From assembly GCF_000242255.2 (NCBI RefSeq), contig NC_017033.1:1488001-1552000 (forward strand): DNA of 64,000 bases. The letters run 5' to 3'. Below are positions 26,725 to 38,184 of this stretch, in pieces. The number at the start of each line of letters is the position of its first letter. Positions within the stretch are counted from its first letter, which is position 1. The position numbers and the translations under genes were made by a program. This DNA is from Frateuria aurantia DSM 6220 (GTDB taxonomy: Bacteria; Pseudomonadota; Gammaproteobacteria; Xanthomonadales; Rhodanobacteraceae). The notes beneath the pieces are model-generated. The model was not told where the DNA came from and made no database searches. It was given only the letters and a program-made list of their open reading frames with translations.

Positions 26725-28383
26725 ATGTCTTTCTGCCCGCCTGATGCGGTGCCGGCAATGCCTGTGGCCGGCTGGCGTTCGCCCCGCTTTGCCTGGCTGG
26801 TGCTGCTGGGCTTGCTGCTGCTGCGCTGGGGGCTGATCAAGGCCTCGCCCTTGCTGCCGGTTGAATTGCAGCAGGCGCATCTGGCCTGGAGCTGGAATCA
26901 GGGGCGCCTGCCTTATCGCGACGTCATGGATCTGTATCCGCCTTTGCTGGGGTGGTGGCAACGGCTGGTGATCGGCTGGATCGGGCCGCAGGCCTGGGTC
27001 ATGACCGGGCTGCGCGAGGCGGCGCTGGGTTGGTACGGTTTGAGTCTGTATGCCTTGTGGTCGATCGGGAGGCGTCTGTACGGGGCGGGCACCGGGCTGG
27101 CCGCGATGCTTCTGGTGGGCTTGTATCCGCCCCTGTTCGCGGCGATGGGTCAGGCCGGCATCGACGGCATGTGGTGTGGTTTGAGTCTTGCCGCGTTGGC
27201 GCTGATGGTGTCTGCCGGGCCTGGCGGCAACCGTCATCGCGTGTGGCTGGCAGGGGTCTTCGCGGGTCTGGCTTTGTGCCTGTGTCTGCAGATGGCCTGG
27301 CTGTTGTCGCTGGTCGCCATGGCGGCCGTGGCGGTGGCCTTGAGGCGTCTGGGCGAGCACACGCTGCCTTCGCTGCAATGGTTGGGCTGGGGTCTGGCCG
27401 GATTGCTGCTGGCGCCGGGGATCTGTCTGATCTGGCTGATCTGGCATGGTGTCTGGCCGGCCATGGCCGCCTGGCTGTGGGACGAGGCTTTGAACGAGGA
27501 TGGGCTGGCCAGTGGTTGGCGCCTTGCCGGCTGCATGATGCTGGCGCTGGCCGGCATGGTCGGGCTGAGCTGGCGCTGGCGCGGGATCGATGTGGACTGG
27601 CGGGCCGCATGGCGCCTGATGCTGGCGCTGTGCAGCTGGCTGGGGCTGACCATGGTGGTGCTGGCCTGGCCTTGGTACGGGCGGCCGGATTTCATGCCCT
27701 TGGCTGCCGTTTCGGGTCTGCTGGTCTTTGGCGAGATGGCCCGCTGGACCGTCTGGCGCGGGTTTCGCGGCCCCCTGGCCTGCGGTCTGCTGTTGGCAAG
27801 CGAGTTGGCCTGCATCGGCTGGGCCTTGCCGCCGGGGCGGGATGCCTTGCGCTCTCACCGCGAGATGCTTGCGGCGGTACTGCGTTACAGTGCGCCGGGT
27901 GATCTGGTCATGGATGCTTCCGGCGCGGCCGTGTTCAGGCAGCGGCCTTACTACCCTTTCCTTGACAGTCCCCAGGCCTGGCAGGCGGGGCGGCGGGCAT
28001 GGTCGGATGCGGTGGCCAACGAGCTGGTTCGCCACACCACACATCTGGTGGTGCGTCAGTCCCTGTCACCACTGTCCGACAGTTTTGTAGTCCGCAATTA
28101 TCTGCCCCTGCAAGGGGAGCTCTATGTTGCCGGCCGGGTTTTGGCGGCGGGACCTGCGGGTGCCGAGCATCCGTTGCGGCTCGAACTGCCGGGTGATTAC
28201 ACCTTGACCGATGGGGTGAAGGCGATTCCGGCGGCCATGGATGGAGAGCCCTCGGCCACGCATTGGCATCTCGAGGCCGGCATGCATTATCTGCAGCTGC
28301 CTGGCGATGAGCCCCTGCTGCTGCTGGATTCGCGTGCCTGGGAGGCGGGCTGGCGACCGGGTCCTGCCGCATCCGCTCGATGA
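26725..28383 (+). CDS. GT39-like integral membrane protein
   Basis: A 552-residue protein with about ten hydrophobic segments in its first 400 residues and a periplasmic-type C-terminal domain of about 150 residues. The first loop has DVMDLYPPLLGWWQR, which resembles the acceptor/donor loop of polyprenyl-phosphate-dependent glycosyltransferases, but a clear DE catalytic pair is not seen. Its stop overlaps the start of the PIG-L deacetylase gene (ATGATGA), so the two probably act together, perhaps in building or trimming a cell-surface glycan. The exact reaction is unknown. Start ATG 26725 is chosen because it follows holB cleanly. Confidence 0.65.
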   Translation: MSFCPPDAVPAMPVAGWRSPRFAWLVLLGLLLLRWGLIKASPLLPVELQQAHLAWSWNQGRLPYRDVMDLYPPLLGWWQRLVIGWIGPQAWVMTGLREAALGWYGLSLYALWSIGRRLYGAGTGLAAMLLVGLYPPLFAAMGQAGIDGMWCGLSLAALALMVSAGPGGNRHRVWLAGVFAGLALCLCLQMAWLLSLVAMAAVAVALRRLGEHTLPSLQWLGWGLAGLLLAPGICLIWLIWHGVWPAMAAWLWDEALNEDGLASGWRLAGCMMLALAGMVGLSWRWRGIDVDWRAAWRLMLALCSWLGLTMVVLAWPWYGRPDFMPLAAVSGLLVFGEMARWTVWRGFRGPLACGLLLASELACIGWALPPGRDALRSHREMLAAVLRYSAPGDLVMDASGAAVFRQRPYYPFLDSPQAWQAGRRAWSDAVANELVRHTTHLVVRQSLSPLSDSFVVRNYLPLQGELYVAGRVLAAGPAGAEHPLRLELPGDYTLTDGVKAIPAAMDGEPSATHWHLEAGMHYLQLPGDEPLLLLDSRAWEAGWRPGPAASAR

Positions 28384-29348
28384 TGAGAGCCATGCCTTTG
28401 CCGGATGCCGGTACCCGTTTGATGGTGGTGGCTCCTCATCCGGATGATGAGACCTTGGGCTGCGCCGAGCTGATGCAGGCGGTGCGGGATGCTGGTGGCG
28501 AGGTGGCCATCGTGTTGCTGACGGATGGCGAGGCCAATCCATGGCCGCAGCGCTGGGTCGAGCGGCGCTGGCGACTGGAGGCCGCCGATCGTCGGCGCTG
28601 GGGGGCTCTGCGGCAGGCCGAGATGCGGTCCGCCCTGCAATGCATGGGTCTGGACGGGATCCGTTTGATCCGGTTCGGCTGGCCGGATCTGGGGGTCACT
28701 TCGCTGCTGCTTGATCCGCGCGGGGATGCAGTGGCGGCATTGCTGCGCGAGATCCAGGCGTTTGCGCCGAGCATGGTGCTGGGTCCGGACCTTTCGGACC
28801 GGCATCCCGATCATGGCAGTGCCCATGTGCTGTTGCGGCTGGCGCTGCATGCATGCGGGACGTCGGCACCCCGAATGCTGGGTTACGGCCTGCATGGAGG
28901 CGGGGCGACGAAGGGCGGCTGGCAATTGACGAGCATCGATATGGGCTGGACACTGCGCAAGCGGGCCGCGATGGAATGCTATGCCAGCCAGTTGCGACTC
29001 AGCGGGGGACGGTTTCGCCGGCTGGTCCGACGCCCGGAGATCTATCTGCCCCCGTCACAGGCGGCTATCGCGGTGGATGGCCGCGTGCGGCTGCCCTGGC
29101 GACCGGGATGGCTGGCTCGCAGGGCCGGCCTGCGGCTGCTGGCGCGGGACGCTGGCGGACTGCAATCATGGTCGTGGGACCGGGCGCCTCTGGCGCGTCG
29201 TGGGGACGGGGGCTATGATCTGCAGCGACAGGATCGGCCATGGTCCAAAGGCCCGTGTTTTCTGCGTCTGGAGTCAGGTGGCGGCGGGCCATGGATCTTC
29301 GATACCTGGGGCTGGTGGTGTGTCGGGCCGGGCGATGTGGACGTATAG
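28380..29348 (+). CDS. PIG-L family N-acetylglucosaminyl-type deacetylase
   Basis: A 322-residue zinc deacetylase of the LmbE/PIG-L family. The hallmark APHPDDE is at residues 18-24, and the second metal-binding HPDHGSAH lies near residue 143. Family members deacetylate N-acetylglucosamine-containing conjugates. The C-terminal 100 residues (RRPEIYLPPS... onwards) are an extension beyond the usual 230-residue core, rich in Arg and Trp. It is coupled to the membrane protein upstream, which suggests a surface-glycan substrate. Confidence 0.85.
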   Translation: MMRAMPLPDAGTRLMVVAPHPDDETLGCAELMQAVRDAGGEVAIVLLTDGEANPWPQRWVERRWRLEAADRRRWGALRQAEMRSALQCMGLDGIRLIRFGWPDLGVTSLLLDPRGDAVAALLREIQAFAPSMVLGPDLSDRHPDHGSAHVLLRLALHACGTSAPRMLGYGLHGGGATKGGWQLTSIDMGWTLRKRAAMECYASQLRLSGGRFRRLVRRPEIYLPPSQAAIAVDGRVRLPWRPGWLARRAGLRLLARDAGGLQSWSWDRAPLARRGDGGYDLQRQDRPWSKGPCFLRLESGGGGPWIFDTWGWWCVGPGDVDV

Positions 29349-29397
29349 AGGCCCGTCAGGTCGCGATGAAGAATTTTGACGAAACGAGGTGCTGGCC

Positions 29398-29757
29398 ATG
29401 GAAACGGGTTTCGATCAACGCACGCAAGGTCCGCTGGCCCTGCGCTTTGCCGGAATGACCCAGCTCCAGGCCAGTTACATGCCTTATCTGCGCCACGGCG
29501 GATTGTTCATTGCCACCGGGCGACGCTACCGGCTGGGCGACCCGGTCGCCGCCAGCATCAGTCTGGCCGATCACTTCGAGCAGCTGACGGTTCATGGTGA
29601 AGTGGCCTGGATCACGCCGCCAGGCGCCCAGGGCAATCGGATACCGGGTGTCGGCATCCAGTTTTCCGCTGACGAGGCGGTGCAGAACGTCCGCGCGCTG
29701 ATTGAAGGCCTGCTGACCCAGCATGGCCTGCCTACGGTGACATCCAACACCATATAG
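29398..29757 (+). CDS. pilZ: PilZ domain protein, type IV pilus assembly
   Basis: A 119-residue single-domain PilZ protein. It lacks the RxxxR and D/NxSxxG motifs that bind c-di-GMP (the matching region reads YLRHGGLFIATG), as in the Xanthomonas PilZ that works by binding the pilus ATPase PilB and FimX. ATG 29398 is preceded by GAGG; the frame is open three codons upstream. The usual location is directly after holB; here two genes intervene. Confidence 0.87.
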   Translation: METGFDQRTQGPLALRFAGMTQLQASYMPYLRHGGLFIATGRRYRLGDPVAASISLADHFEQLTVHGEVAWITPPGAQGNRIPGVGIQFSADEAVQNVRALIEGLLTQHGLPTVTSNTI

Positions 29758-29832
29758 CGGCAGTTTGTCGCATAGTCTTGCGCGGCATTCGATTTTACTT
29801 CAGGGATCACTTTTGATGCGTTGCGTCAAGAC

Positions 29833-29860
29833 TTGTGAGGCATGGTCAATGCGATACAAT
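29833..29860 (+). promoter_or_regulatory. candidate sigma70 promoter of the nuo operon
   Basis: TTGTGA (29833-29838), 16-bp spacer, TACAAT (29855-29860) in the 261-bp gap before nuoA. The predicted leader is about 150 nt. No recognisable riboswitch or terminator was seen in it. Confidence 0.55.
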
Positions 29861-30018
29861 GTCGCGTCTGCATTTCGCTCGTGGGAAATGCCGGCATCGG
29901 CCGTGCGCCAAGGCTGAGGATCCGTTTCCTTTCCTGGTGCGCTGATTCGCTTGGTTCCTTGCCGTCGGGTTGATGCTGGCGGCCACTGATGCGCCCGATG
30001 CGCGGAGGTAAGTATCTC

Positions 30019-30375
30019 GTGCTTGTCGAATACTGGCCCATTTTGCTGTTTATTGGCGTGGCGGTCGGCCTGGGCATCGCCCTGCTGGGCATCGGACTGG
30101 TGGCGGCGCCACGCAATCCCGATCCGGAAAAGCTCACCGCTTACGAGTGTGGCTTCGAAGCTTTCGAAGATGCCCGCATGCGCTTTGACGTGCGTTATTA
30201 CCTGCTGGCGATTCTGTTCATCATCTTCGATCTCGAAATCGCCTTCCTGTTTCCCTGGGCTGTGGTGTTCAAGCAGCTCGGTCTGGTCGGTCTGACCGAA
30301 ATGGCCACCTTCCTGCTGCTGCTGGTGGTCGGATTTGCCTACGTGTGGAAGAAGGGAGCACTCGAATGGGAGTGA
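30019..30375 (+). CDS. nuoA: NADH-quinone oxidoreductase subunit A
   Basis: A 118-residue membrane subunit of complex I with three transmembrane helices and the conserved [32 protein letters not shown] core, seen around residues 45-75. GTG 30019 is chosen because GGAGG sits 10 nt upstream and it gives the length of xanthomonad NuoA; an ATG at 29989 would add ten unlikely residues. It overlaps nuoB by ten bases. Confidence 0.93.
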   Translation: MLVEYWPILLFIGVAVGLGIALLGIGLVAAPRNPDPEKLTAYECGFEAFEDARMRFDVRYYLLAILFIIFDLEIAFLFPWAVVFKQLGLVGLTEMATFLLLLVVGFAYVWKKGALEWE

Positions 30376-30920
30376 TAGCTGGTGTCGACCGTTTGATGCA
30401 CAACCCCGAGCCGTTGAATCTGGTCGACGACATCCTGCGTCCGGCGGAGAGCAATCCGCTGGTCCAGCGCGGGGTGGTGACCACCTCGGTGGATGCGCTG
30501 ATGAACTGGGCGCGGACTGGCTCGATGTGGCCGATGACCTTCGGCCTGGCCTGCTGTGCAGTGGAAATGATGCATGCCGGCACTTCGCGCATGGATCTTG
30601 ACCGCTACGGGGTGGTGTTCCGTGCCAGCCCCCGCCAGAGCGACGTGATGATCGTCGCTGGCACCCTGGTCAACAAGATGGCGCCGGCCTTGCGTCGGGT
30701 CTATGACCAGATGCCCGATCCCAAATGGGTGATCTCGATGGGCAGCTGCGCCAACGGCGGTGGCTATTACCATTATTCCTATTCCGTGGTCCGCGGCTGC
30801 GATCGCATCGTGCCGGTCGATATCTATGTGCCTGGCTGCCCGCCGACGGCGGAAGCGCTGATCCACGGCATCCTCCAGTTGCAGAAGAAGATCCGTCGCA
30901 CACAAACGATTGCGCGCTGA
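30366..30920 (+). CDS. nuoB: NADH-quinone oxidoreductase subunit B
   Basis: A 184-residue peripheral-arm subunit that holds the terminal [4Fe-4S] cluster N2, the electron donor to quinone. The ligands are the adjacent Cys63 and Cys64 in [10 protein letters not shown], Cys128 in MGSCANGGG and Cys158 in PGCPP. The ATG at 30366 lies inside the end of nuoA, indicating translational coupling. Confidence 0.97.
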   Translation: MGVIAGVDRLMHNPEPLNLVDDILRPAESNPLVQRGVVTTSVDALMNWARTGSMWPMTFGLACCAVEMMHAGTSRMDLDRYGVVFRASPRQSDVMIVAGTLVNKMAPALRRVYDQMPDPKWVISMGSCANGGGYYHYSYSVVRGCDRIVPVDIYVPGCPPTAEALIHGILQLQKKIRRTQTIAR

Positions 30921-30929
30921 GGTTTCTAG

Positions 30930-31658
30930 ATGAGCAATACGCAGCCCCAAACGCTGGCCGTGCAGTTGGCTGCACGGTTTGGCGACGGCGTGTCCGTCAC
31001 CACCGAACGTCGCGAGACCATGCTGGAAGTGCCGGCTGCCGATCTGCTGGCCGTGGCGACCGCCTTGCGTGACGAGGCGGACTTCCGGTTCCAGGAGCTG
31101 ATCGATCTGGCCGGCGTCGACTTTCTCGGCTACGGCCAGGGTGAGTGGGATACCAACAGTTTCGCCGGCAACGGATTTTCCCGCGGCGTGACCGGTGCCA
31201 CGGTGGGTCGTTTCAGCTGGGAAGGGCGCCCGCATCCCGGCAAGCGTCCGCGCCGCTTCGCGATCACGGTGCAACTTCTGTCGCTGCACCACAACCGGCG
31301 TCTGCGGCTGCGCGTCTATGCCGAAGATGATCAGCTGCCGCTGATCCCTTCGTTGACGGATATCTGGCCGGGCGTCAACTGGTTCGAGCGCGAAGCCTTC
31401 GACCTGTTCGGCATCGTGTTCGAGGGACACCCGGATCTGCGGCGCCTGCTCACCGATTACGGTTTTGTCGGCCATCCCTTCCGCAAGGACTTTCCGCTGA
31501 TCGGCAATGTCGAGGTGCGTTATGACGCCAGCCAGAAGCGGGTGGTGTACCAGCCAGTGTCGATCGAGCCACGGGTGCTGGTGCCGCGCGCGCTGCGCAA
31601 CGACTCCGATCTGGAGCAGGCCAAGGCCGAGTCGGCCGATCACTGGCGGGAGAATTGA
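30930..31658 (+). CDS. nuoC: NADH-quinone oxidoreductase subunit C
   Basis: A 242-residue 30-kDa subunit of the complex I connecting module. The family signature ERE[AS]FDLFGI is present as [21 protein letters not shown], followed by PFRKDFPL. It is separate from nuoD, not fused as in E. coli. Confidence 0.96.
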   Translation: MSNTQPQTLAVQLAARFGDGVSVTTERRETMLEVPAADLLAVATALRDEADFRFQELIDLAGVDFLGYGQGEWDTNSFAGNGFSRGVTGATVGRFSWEGRPHPGKRPRRFAITVQLLSLHHNRRLRLRVYAEDDQLPLIPSLTDIWPGVNWFEREAFDLFGIVFEGHPDLRRLLTDYGFVGHPFRKDFPLIGNVEVRYDASQKRVVYQPVSIEPRVLVPRALRNDSDLEQAKAESADHWREN

Positions 31659-31660
31659 GC

Positions 31661-32920
31661 GTGTCCGCAGCTGAAATCCGCAATTATTCGATGAACTTCG
31701 GTCCCCAGCATCCGGCGGCCCATGGTGTGCTGCGCCTGGTCCTGGAGATGGACGGCGAAACCGTGGTCCGCGCCGACCCGCATGTCGGGCTGCTGCATCG
31801 CGGCACCGAAAAGCTGGCCGAGTCCAAGCCGTTCAACCAGTCGATCGGTTATATGGATCGACTGGATTACGTGTCGATGATGTGCAACGAACATGCCTAT
31901 GTACGCTCGATCGAGACCTTGCTGGGGATCGAGGTGCCGGAGCGCGCCCAGTACATCCGCACCATGTTCGACGAGATCACCCGCATTCTCAATCATCTGA
32001 TGTGGATCGGCTCGAATGCCCTGGATCTGGGCGCGATGGCGGTGATGCTTTACGCCTTCCGCGAGCGCGAGGATCTGATGGATGTCTATGAGGCCGTGTC
32101 CGGTGCGCGGATGCACGCGGCCTATTACCGGCCAGGCGGTGTCTATCGCGATCTGCCTGACCAGATGCCGCAGTATCGCGAGTCGCCCTGGCACAAGGGC
32201 GCTGATCTGAAGCGCCTCAACAGCTGGCGCGAAGGCTCGATGCTGGACTACCTCGATGCCTTCACCGCCAATTTTCCGAAGTGCGTGGATGAATACGAAG
32301 AGCTGCTGACCAACAACCGCATCTGGAAGCAGCGCACGGTCGGCATCGGTGTGATTTCTCCGGAAACCGCATTGGCCTGGGGCATGACGGGCGCCATGGT
32401 GCGCGGTTCGGGCATGGCCTGGGATCTGCGCAAGAAGCAGCCCTATGCCAAATATGCCGAGATGGACTTCGATATTCCGGTCGGCGTCAATGGCGACTGC
32501 TACGACCGTTACCTGGTCCGTGTCGAGGAAATGCGCCAGTCCAACCGCATCATCCGCCAGTGCGTGCAATGGCTGCGCGCCAACCCCGGACCGGTCATCG
32601 CGCAGAACTACAAGGTGGCACCGCCCAGGCGCGCCGAAATGAAGGACAACATGGAAGCGTTGATCCATCACTTCAAGTTGTTCACCGAAGGCTATGGCGT
32701 GCCGGCTGGCGAGACCTATCAGGCTGTCGAGGCGCCCAAGGGCGAATTCGGCTGCTACATGATTTCCGACGGCGCCAACAAGCCGTTCCGGGTCCATCTG
32801 CGGGCGCCGGGATTTGCCCATCTTTCGTCCATGGACACCATCGTGCGCGGCTATATGCTCGCCGACGTGGTGGCCATGGTCGGTACCTACGACCTGGTCT
32901 TTGGCGAGGTGGATCGCTGA
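31661..32920 (+). CDS. nuoD: NADH-quinone oxidoreductase subunit D
   Basis: A 419-residue 49-kDa subunit forming the quinone pocket with Nuo[15 protein letters not shown] at the N-terminus and [16 protein letters not shown] are diagnostic. GTG 31661 is preferred: GGGAG lies 8 nt upstream, whereas the in-frame TTG at 31655 would be too close. It starts 2 bp after nuoC. Confidence 0.95.
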   Translation: MSAAEIRNYSMNFGPQHPAAHGVLRLVLEMDGETVVRADPHVGLLHRGTEKLAESKPFNQSIGYMDRLDYVSMMCNEHAYVRSIETLLGIEVPERAQYIRTMFDEITRILNHLMWIGSNALDLGAMAVMLYAFREREDLMDVYEAVSGARMHAAYYRPGGVYRDLPDQMPQYRESPWHKGADLKRLNSWREGSMLDYLDAFTANFPKCVDEYEELLTNNRIWKQRTVGIGVISPETALAWGMTGAMVRGSGMAWDLRKKQPYAKYAEMDFDIPVGVNGDCYDRYLVRVEEMRQSNRIIRQCVQWLRANPGPVIAQNYKVAPPRRAEMKDNMEALIHHFKLFTEGYGVPAGETYQAVEAPKGEFGCYMISDGANKPFRVHLRAPGFAHLSSMDTIVRGYMLADVVAMVGTYDLVFGEVDR

Positions 32921-32951
32921 TGCGCCAGATGCAGCTGCCTGGAGAACGGGA

Positions 32952-33479
32952 ATGAAAGCCACAGGACATGCCGATCAGGTTGCCCATGTCGATCCGCTGG
33001 TCGCGCTGAACGAGCACACCCGCAAGCATATCGACCACTGGCTGACCAAGTTTCCCCCGGACCGCAAGCGTTCGGCCCTGATCCAGTCGCTGTTCGCGGC
33101 CCAGGAACAGAACCAGGGTTTTCTCACTGACGAGCTGATCGTCGCCGTGGCCCGTTATCTGCAATTGCCTGAGATCTGGGCCTACGAGGTGGCCAGCTTC
33201 TATTCGATGCTGGAGACCCGCCCGGTAGGCCGCAACAACGTGGCAATCTGCACCAATGTCTCCTGCTGGCTGAAGGGCGCCGAAGGGCTGGTCAGTCATT
33301 GTGAGAAGAAGTTGGGCATCAAGCTGGGTGAGAGCACGCCCGACGGGCGGATCTACCTGAAAGAAGAGCAGGAGTGCATTGCCGCCTGCGCACATGCGCC
33401 GGCAATGACCGTCAACGGGCATTACCACGAGCGTCTGTCGGTCGAAGCGATCGATCAGATTCTTGATGGCTTGAAGTGA
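32952..33479 (+). CDS. nuoE: NADH-quinone oxidoreductase subunit E
   Basis: A 175-residue 24-kDa subunit of the NADH-oxidising module, thioredoxin-like, with the [2Fe-2S] cluster N1a ligands in CTNVSC and ECIAAC. ATG 32952 has GGAGAACGGG upstream; 31 bp separate it from nuoD. Confidence 0.95.
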   Translation: MKATGHADQVAHVDPLVALNEHTRKHIDHWLTKFPPDRKRSALIQSLFAAQEQNQGFLTDELIVAVARYLQLPEIWAYEVASFYSMLETRPVGRNNVAICTNVSCWLKGAEGLVSHCEKKLGIKLGESTPDGRIYLKEEQECIAACAHAPAMTVNGHYHERLSVEAIDQILDGLK

Positions 33480-33489
33480 GGCTAGGTCA

Positions 33490-34800
33490 ATGGCAGTCGG
33501 ACCCGCACCCCAGGAACACAACGTCGTTTTCACCACCCTGCATTTCGACAAGCCGTGGGCGCTGGACAGCTACGTCCAGGTCGGGGGCTACGAGGCATGG
33601 AAGAAGATTCTCGCCGAGAAACCCGATCCGGCGAGCCTGATCGACGAGCTGAAGAAGAGCAATCTGCGCGGCCGCGGCGGCGCCGGTTTCCCCACCGGCA
33701 TGAAGTGGTCCTTCATGCCCAAAGGCGATATGCAGAAATACATGCTCTGCAATGCCGATGAATCCGAGCCCGGCACCTGCAAGGATCGCGACATCCTGCG
33801 CTACAACCCGCATGCGGTGATCGAAGGCATTGCCATCGGCTGTTATATCACCGGCTCGACGGTGGGCTACGCCTATCTGCGCGGCGAATTCCACCACGAG
33901 CCCTTCGAGCATCTGGAAGAGGCCCTGGCCGAAGCCTATGCCGCCGGCCTGCTGGGCAAGAACGTGCTGGGCAGCGGCGTCGATGCCGACATCTATGCCG
34001 CTCTCGGCGCCGGTGCCTATATCTGCGGCGAAGAAACCGCGCTGATGGAATCGCTGGAAGGCAAGAAGGGCCAGCCGCGCTTCAAGCCGCCGTTCCCGGC
34101 CGCCTTCGGCATCTACGGCAAGCCCACCACCATCAACAATGTCGAGACCTTTGCCTCGGTGCCCTCCATCCTGCACAAGGGCGCGGACTGGTTTCTGGCC
34201 CAGAGCAAGACCAAGAACGGCGGTCCCAAGGTGTTTTCGGTATCGGGTTGCGTGCAGCGGGGCGGCAATTTCGAAGTGCCGCTGGGCACCACCTTCGACG
34301 AGTTGCTGGAAATGGCCGGCGGACTGTATCCCGGGCGTACCCTGAAGGCGGCGATTCCCGGTGGCGTGTCGATGCCGGTGCTGAAGGCCGAGCAGCTGCA
34401 AGGCCTGCAGATGGATTACGACACCTTGCGCGCGCTGGGCACCGGCCTGGGTTCCGGCGCCATCGTGGTACTGGATGACACGGTCTGCACGGTGAAATTC
34501 ACCCGCCGCATCTCGCAGTTCTTCCACCGTGAATCCTGCGGTCAGTGCACGCCTTGCCGCGAAGGCACCGGCTGGATGCACCGGGTGCTGGACCGCATCG
34601 TCGCCGGTGGCGGCACCATGGATGATCTGCATCGGCTGAAGGCCATTGCCGGCCAGATCGAAGGGCATACCATCTGCGCCTTCGGCGAGGCTGCTTCCTG
34701 GCCGATCCAGGGTTTCCTGCGCCAGTTCTGGCATGAATTCGAGTACTACATCGAGCACGGTCATTCCATCGTCGATGACCGGCTGGGAGTCGCTGCATGA
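33490..34800 (+). CDS. nuoF: NADH-quinone oxidoreductase subunit F
   Basis: A 436-residue 51-kDa subunit that binds NADH and FMN. The glycine-rich FMN/NADH motif [15 protein letters not shown] is near residue 57, [10 protein letters not shown] follows, and the [4Fe-4S] N3 ligands are in [12 protein letters not shown] plus a later Cys in HTICAFGEA. It overlaps nuoG by four bases. Confidence 0.97.
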   Translation: MAVGPAPQEHNVVFTTLHFDKPWALDSYVQVGGYEAWKKILAEKPDPASLIDELKKSNLRGRGGAGFPTGMKWSFMPKGDMQKYMLCNADESEPGTCKDRDILRYNPHAVIEGIAIGCYITGSTVGYAYLRGEFHHEPFEHLEEALAEAYAAGLLGKNVLGSGVDADIYAALGAGAYICGEETALMESLEGKKGQPRFKPPFPAAFGIYGKPTTINNVETFASVPSILHKGADWFLAQSKTKNGGPKVFSVSGCVQRGGNFEVPLGTTFDELLEMAGGLYPGRTLKAAIPGGVSMPVLKAEQLQGLQMDYDTLRALGTGLGSGAIVVLDDTVCTVKFTRRISQFFHRESCGQCTPCREGTGWMHRVLDRIVAGGGTMDDLHRLKAIAGQIEGHTICAFGEAASWPIQGFLRQFWHEFEYYIEHGHSIVDDRLGVAA

Positions 34801-37127
34801 GTGCGCAACCTGTCAATCAGGCGCCACCGGACCAGGTCAATATCGAAATCAACGGTCTGGCGCTGCAAGTGCCCAAGGGCAGCATGATCATTCATGCCGC
34901 CGACAAGGCCGGCATTCCGATCCCCCGGTTCTGCTATCACCGCAAGCTGCCGATTGCCGCCAACTGCCGGATGTGTCTGGTCGAGGTGGAAATGGGTGGC
35001 CGGCCGATGCCCAAGCCGCAGCCGGCATGCGCCACGCCCGTGGGCGAGGGCATGAAGGTGTTCACCCGCACCGAGGGTGCGCTGAAGGCTCAGCGCAACG
35101 TGATGGAGTTTCTGCTGATCAACCATCCGCTGGACTGTCCGATCTGCGATCAGGGCGGCGAATGCGAACTGCAGGATATCTCGCTGGGTTACGGCCGCGG
35201 CGTATCGCGTTACGTGGAGCGCAAGCGCACCGTCGCCGACGAGAATCTCGGCCCCCTGGTGGCCACCGAGATGACGCGCTGCATCCAGTGCACCCGCTGC
35301 GTACGCTTTACCAGCGAGATCGCCGGCAGTTACGAGCTGGGTGGCATCAATCGCGGTGACAATCTGCAGATCGGCACCTATATCGGCAAGACCGTCGAAA
35401 CCGAGCTGTCCGGCAATATCATCGATGTCTGCCCGGTCGGCGCCCTGACCAACAAGGTCTTCAAATTTCAGGCCCGTGCCTGGGAGCTGATCGCCAGGCC
35501 ATCGATCGGCTACCACGATGCGCTGGGCTCCAATCTGTGGCTGCATACCCGTCGCGGCGCGGTGCTGCGGACGGTGCCACGCGACAACGAAAGCATCAAC
35601 GAGTGCTGGCTGTCCGACCGGGATCGCTACAGTCACCAAGGCCTGCAGTCGGCGGATCGGCTGGCTCAGCCACGACTGAAACGCGATGGCTTGTGGGTCG
35701 ATGTCAGCTGGGAAGAGGCGCTGAACACGGCCGCCGGGATCCTGCGCAAGGCAGGCCCGGAGCTGGGCGTGCTGGTCAATCCGGCCAGCACCTGCGAGGA
35801 AGGCGAGCTGCTGCGGCGACTGGCCACCGGTCTGGGTACGGCCCATCTGGATCATCGTCTGCGTCAGCTGGATCTGGCCGATGCCCCGCTGGCCCGCCGT
35901 TTCGCGGTGCCGGTGGCCGAGGTGCCCAAGGTCAAGGCGGCGCTGCTGGTCGGTTCCGATCTGCGCTACGAGCTGCCGCTGCTGAACCACCGCCTGCACC
36001 AGGCCTGGAAGCAGGGCGCCCGGATCTTCGCGGTCAATCCGGCGGCTTATCATTTCAATTACGATCTGGCCGGTGCGGCCGTGGTGGCGCCGCAGCATCT
36101 GGTGGATACCTTGCTGGGATTTGCGGCCGCCGCGGCGGAGCTGGGGGCCGGCGTACCGGCGCCGCTGCAGCAGGCGCTGTCCGGTGTCGAGCCCGACGAG
36201 CTGGCCCGCACCGCCGTCAAGGCACTGCAGGCAGGTCCGGCGGTGATCATTCTCGGCGAGGCGGCCGTGCTGCATCCGCAGGCCTCCTGGCTGCGGGCGC
36301 TGGCGGACTTCATCGCAACGGCCACCGGTGCCGGCATCGACGAGCTGCCGGTCGGTGCCAATGCCATTGGCCTGGCAGCCCAAGGCGTGCTGCCCGCTGC
36401 GGGCGGCCTGAGTGCCTGCACCATGTTGACCCAGCCGCGGCAGGGGTATCTGCTGTACGGCGTGGAGCCGGCGCTGGATCTGCCCAATGGCGAGCAGACC
36501 TTGCGCGGTCTGCGGGCCGCCGGCCAGGTAGTGGCCTTCACGGCCTTTGCCAGCGAGGATCTGCTGGAGGTCGCCCAGGTCCTGTTGCCGATCGGTCTGC
36601 TGCCTGAAATCGACGGTCGGCTGGTCAATGTCGACGGCCAGGTCCAGACCGTGGAAGCCGCGGCCACGCTGCCCGGCGAGACGCGGCCGGGCTGGAAGGT
36701 CTTGCGGGCACTGGGTGCCCAGCTGGGCCTGGAAGGTTTCGCCTTCGACGACCTGGCCGGGCTGGGTGCGGGCGAAACACCGCCGTCGGCTGTGGCGGGC
36801 TCGGGCCTGTCAGGAAGGCCCGCTCCCGTAGAGGGGCTGGTGCGCCTGGCGAGCTGGCCGATTTATCGTTGCGATGCGGTACTGCGGCGTGCCGCAGCAC
36901 TGCAGGCCCATCCGCTGACGCGGCCGGCCGAGGTGCGTCTGAATCCCGAGGATGCCGCCGAGCGGGATATCCGTGAGGGCGATCCGCTGCGGGTGGCCGA
37001 TGCCGTCGTACTGCCGGCCCGGCTGGACCCGGCGGTGCCGCGGGACGCCGTCTGGATCGAGTCCGGTCATGCCGACACCGCCAGTCTGCCGCCTTACGGT
37101 GCGGCCATCACCCTGAGCAAGGCATAG
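34797..37127 (+). CDS. nuoG: NADH-quinone oxidoreductase subunit G
   Basis: A 776-residue 75-kDa subunit. The N-terminus holds a [2Fe-2S] ferredoxin domain ([17 protein letters not shown]), a His/Cys-ligated cluster ([18 protein letters not shown]) and a further four-Cys cluster ([10 protein letters not shown] ... CPVGAL); the remainder is the molybdopterin-oxidoreductase-like domain, without cofactor in complex I. The C-terminal part is Ala/Gly-rich and less conserved. Confidence 0.95.
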   Translation: MSAQPVNQAPPDQVNIEINGLALQVPKGSMIIHAADKAGIPIPRFCYHRKLPIAANCRMCLVEVEMGGRPMPKPQPACATPVGEGMKVFTRTEGALKAQRNVMEFLLINHPLDCPICDQGGECELQDISLGYGRGVSRYVERKRTVADENLGPLVATEMTRCIQCTRCVRFTSEIAGSYELGGINRGDNLQIGTYIGKTVETELSGNIIDVCPVGALTNKVFKFQARAWELIARPSIGYHDALGSNLWLHTRRGAVLRTVPRDNESINECWLSDRDRYSHQGLQSADRLAQPRLKRDGLWVDVSWEEALNTAAGILRKAGPELGVLVNPASTCEEGELLRRLATGLGTAHLDHRLRQLDLADAPLARRFAVPVAEVPKVKAALLVGSDLRYELPLLNHRLHQAWKQGARIFAVNPAAYHFNYDLAGAAVVAPQHLVDTLLGFAAAAAELGAGVPAPLQQALSGVEPDELARTAVKALQAGPAVIILGEAAVLHPQASWLRALADFIATATGAGIDELPVGANAIGLAAQGVLPAAGGLSACTMLTQPRQGYLLYGVEPALDLPNGEQTLRGLRAAGQVVAFTAFASEDLLEVAQVLLPIGLLPEIDGRLVNVDGQVQTVEAAATLPGETRPGWKVLRALGAQLGLEGFAFDDLAGLGAGETPPSAVAGSGLSGRPAPVEGLVRLASWPIYRCDAVLRRAAALQAHPLTRPAEVRLNPEDAAERDIREGDPLRVADAVVLPARLDPAVPRDAVWIESGHADTASLPPYGAAITLSKA

Positions 37128-37131
37128 CATC

Positions 37132-38175
37132 ATGGCCCATGTTCTATTTCACGATGTTCTGATTCCGCTGCTGCTGATCCTGCTGGTGGTGGTACCGGTG
37201 ATTCTGGCCGTCGACTTCTACGTGTACTGGGAGCGCAAGGTCATCGGCTGGATGCATGTGCGGATGGGGCCGAACAAGATCGGTCCGCTGGGTCTGGCCC
37301 AGACCTTCGCCGACGTGTTCAAGCTGCTGCTGAAGGAAGTGGTGGCGCCCTCCAAGTCCAGCCGGTTCCTGTTCTTCCTGGCGCCGGTGCTGGCGGTGGG
37401 GCCGGCTTTCGCGGCCTGGGCGGTAATACCCTTCAGCGACGGAGCGGTGATCGCCAATGCCAACGCCGGCGTGCTGTATCTGCTGGCGATGACGTCCCTG
37501 GGGGTCTACGGCATTCTGCTGGCCGGCTGGGCGTCCAATTCGCGCTATCCGCTGCTGGGCGCGATGCGTGGTGCAGCGCAGGTGATCTCCTACGAGCTGG
37601 CGATGGGCATGGCCCTGGTCTGCGTGCTGCTGCTGGCCGGCAGTCTGAATCTGACCGATATCGTCCATGCCCAGGCCGGCGGCAAGGGCTTGTTCTCCTG
37701 GTTCTGGCTGCCGCTGCTGCCGATGTTCGTGATCTATTTCGTGTCCGGCGTGGCCGAAACCAATCGCGCGCCCTTCGACGTGACCGAGGGCGAGTCGGAA
37801 ATCGTCGCCGGCCACATGGTGGAGTATTCCGGGGCAGCCTTCGCGCTGTTCTTCCTCGCGGAATACACCAACATGATCACGGTCAGCTTTCTGTGCTCGC
37901 TGTTCTTCATGGGCGGCTGGCTGAGCCCGGTACAGGGCTGGATCCATCTGGGCGGGCCGGGCTGGATCAGCTGGCTGTGGAACGGTGGCTGGCCGTGGCT
38001 GTTCATCAAGGCCTTCTTCTTCGCCACCACCATCGTATGGTTCCGTGCCAGCTTTCCGCGCTACCGCTATGACCAGATCATGCGGCTGGGCTGGAAGGTC
38101 TTCATCCCCATTGCCATCGTCTGGATCCTGGTGACCGGCGGGCTGAAGTATCTGGGTTGGGCCGGCGCCGCCTGA
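37132..38175 (+). CDS. nuoH: NADH-quinone oxidoreductase subunit H
   Basis: A 347-residue membrane subunit with eight predicted helices that joins the peripheral arm and shapes the quinone tunnel. [24 protein letters not shown] and [19 protein letters not shown], seen around residues 25-48 and 205-223, are the invariant loops. Confidence 0.96.
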   Translation: MAHVLFHDVLIPLLLILLVVVPVILAVDFYVYWERKVIGWMHVRMGPNKIGPLGLAQTFADVFKLLLKEVVAPSKSSRFLFFLAPVLAVGPAFAAWAVIPFSDGAVIANANAGVLYLLAMTSLGVYGILLAGWASNSRYPLLGAMRGAAQVISYELAMGMALVCVLLLAGSLNLTDIVHAQAGGKGLFSWFWLPLLPMFVIYFVSGVAETNRAPFDVTEGESEIVAGHMVEYSGAAFALFFLAEYTNMITVSFLCSLFFMGGWLSPVQGWIHLGGPGWISWLWNGGWPWLFIKAFFFATTIVWFRASFPRYRYDQIMRLGWKVFIPIAIVWILVTGGLKYLGWAGAA

Positions 38176-38184
38176 GGACATGAA

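Noticed and set aside
24820..28044. 1074-codon open frame on the minus strand
   Set aside because: Antisense to pabC-mltG-tmk-holB and the membrane gene; composition is Gln/Pro/Arg-rich without domains, as expected of a shadow frame in high-GC DNA.
29861..30018. Riboswitch in the nuo leader
   Set aside because: About 150 nt without a recognisable aptamer core or terminator/antiterminator pair.
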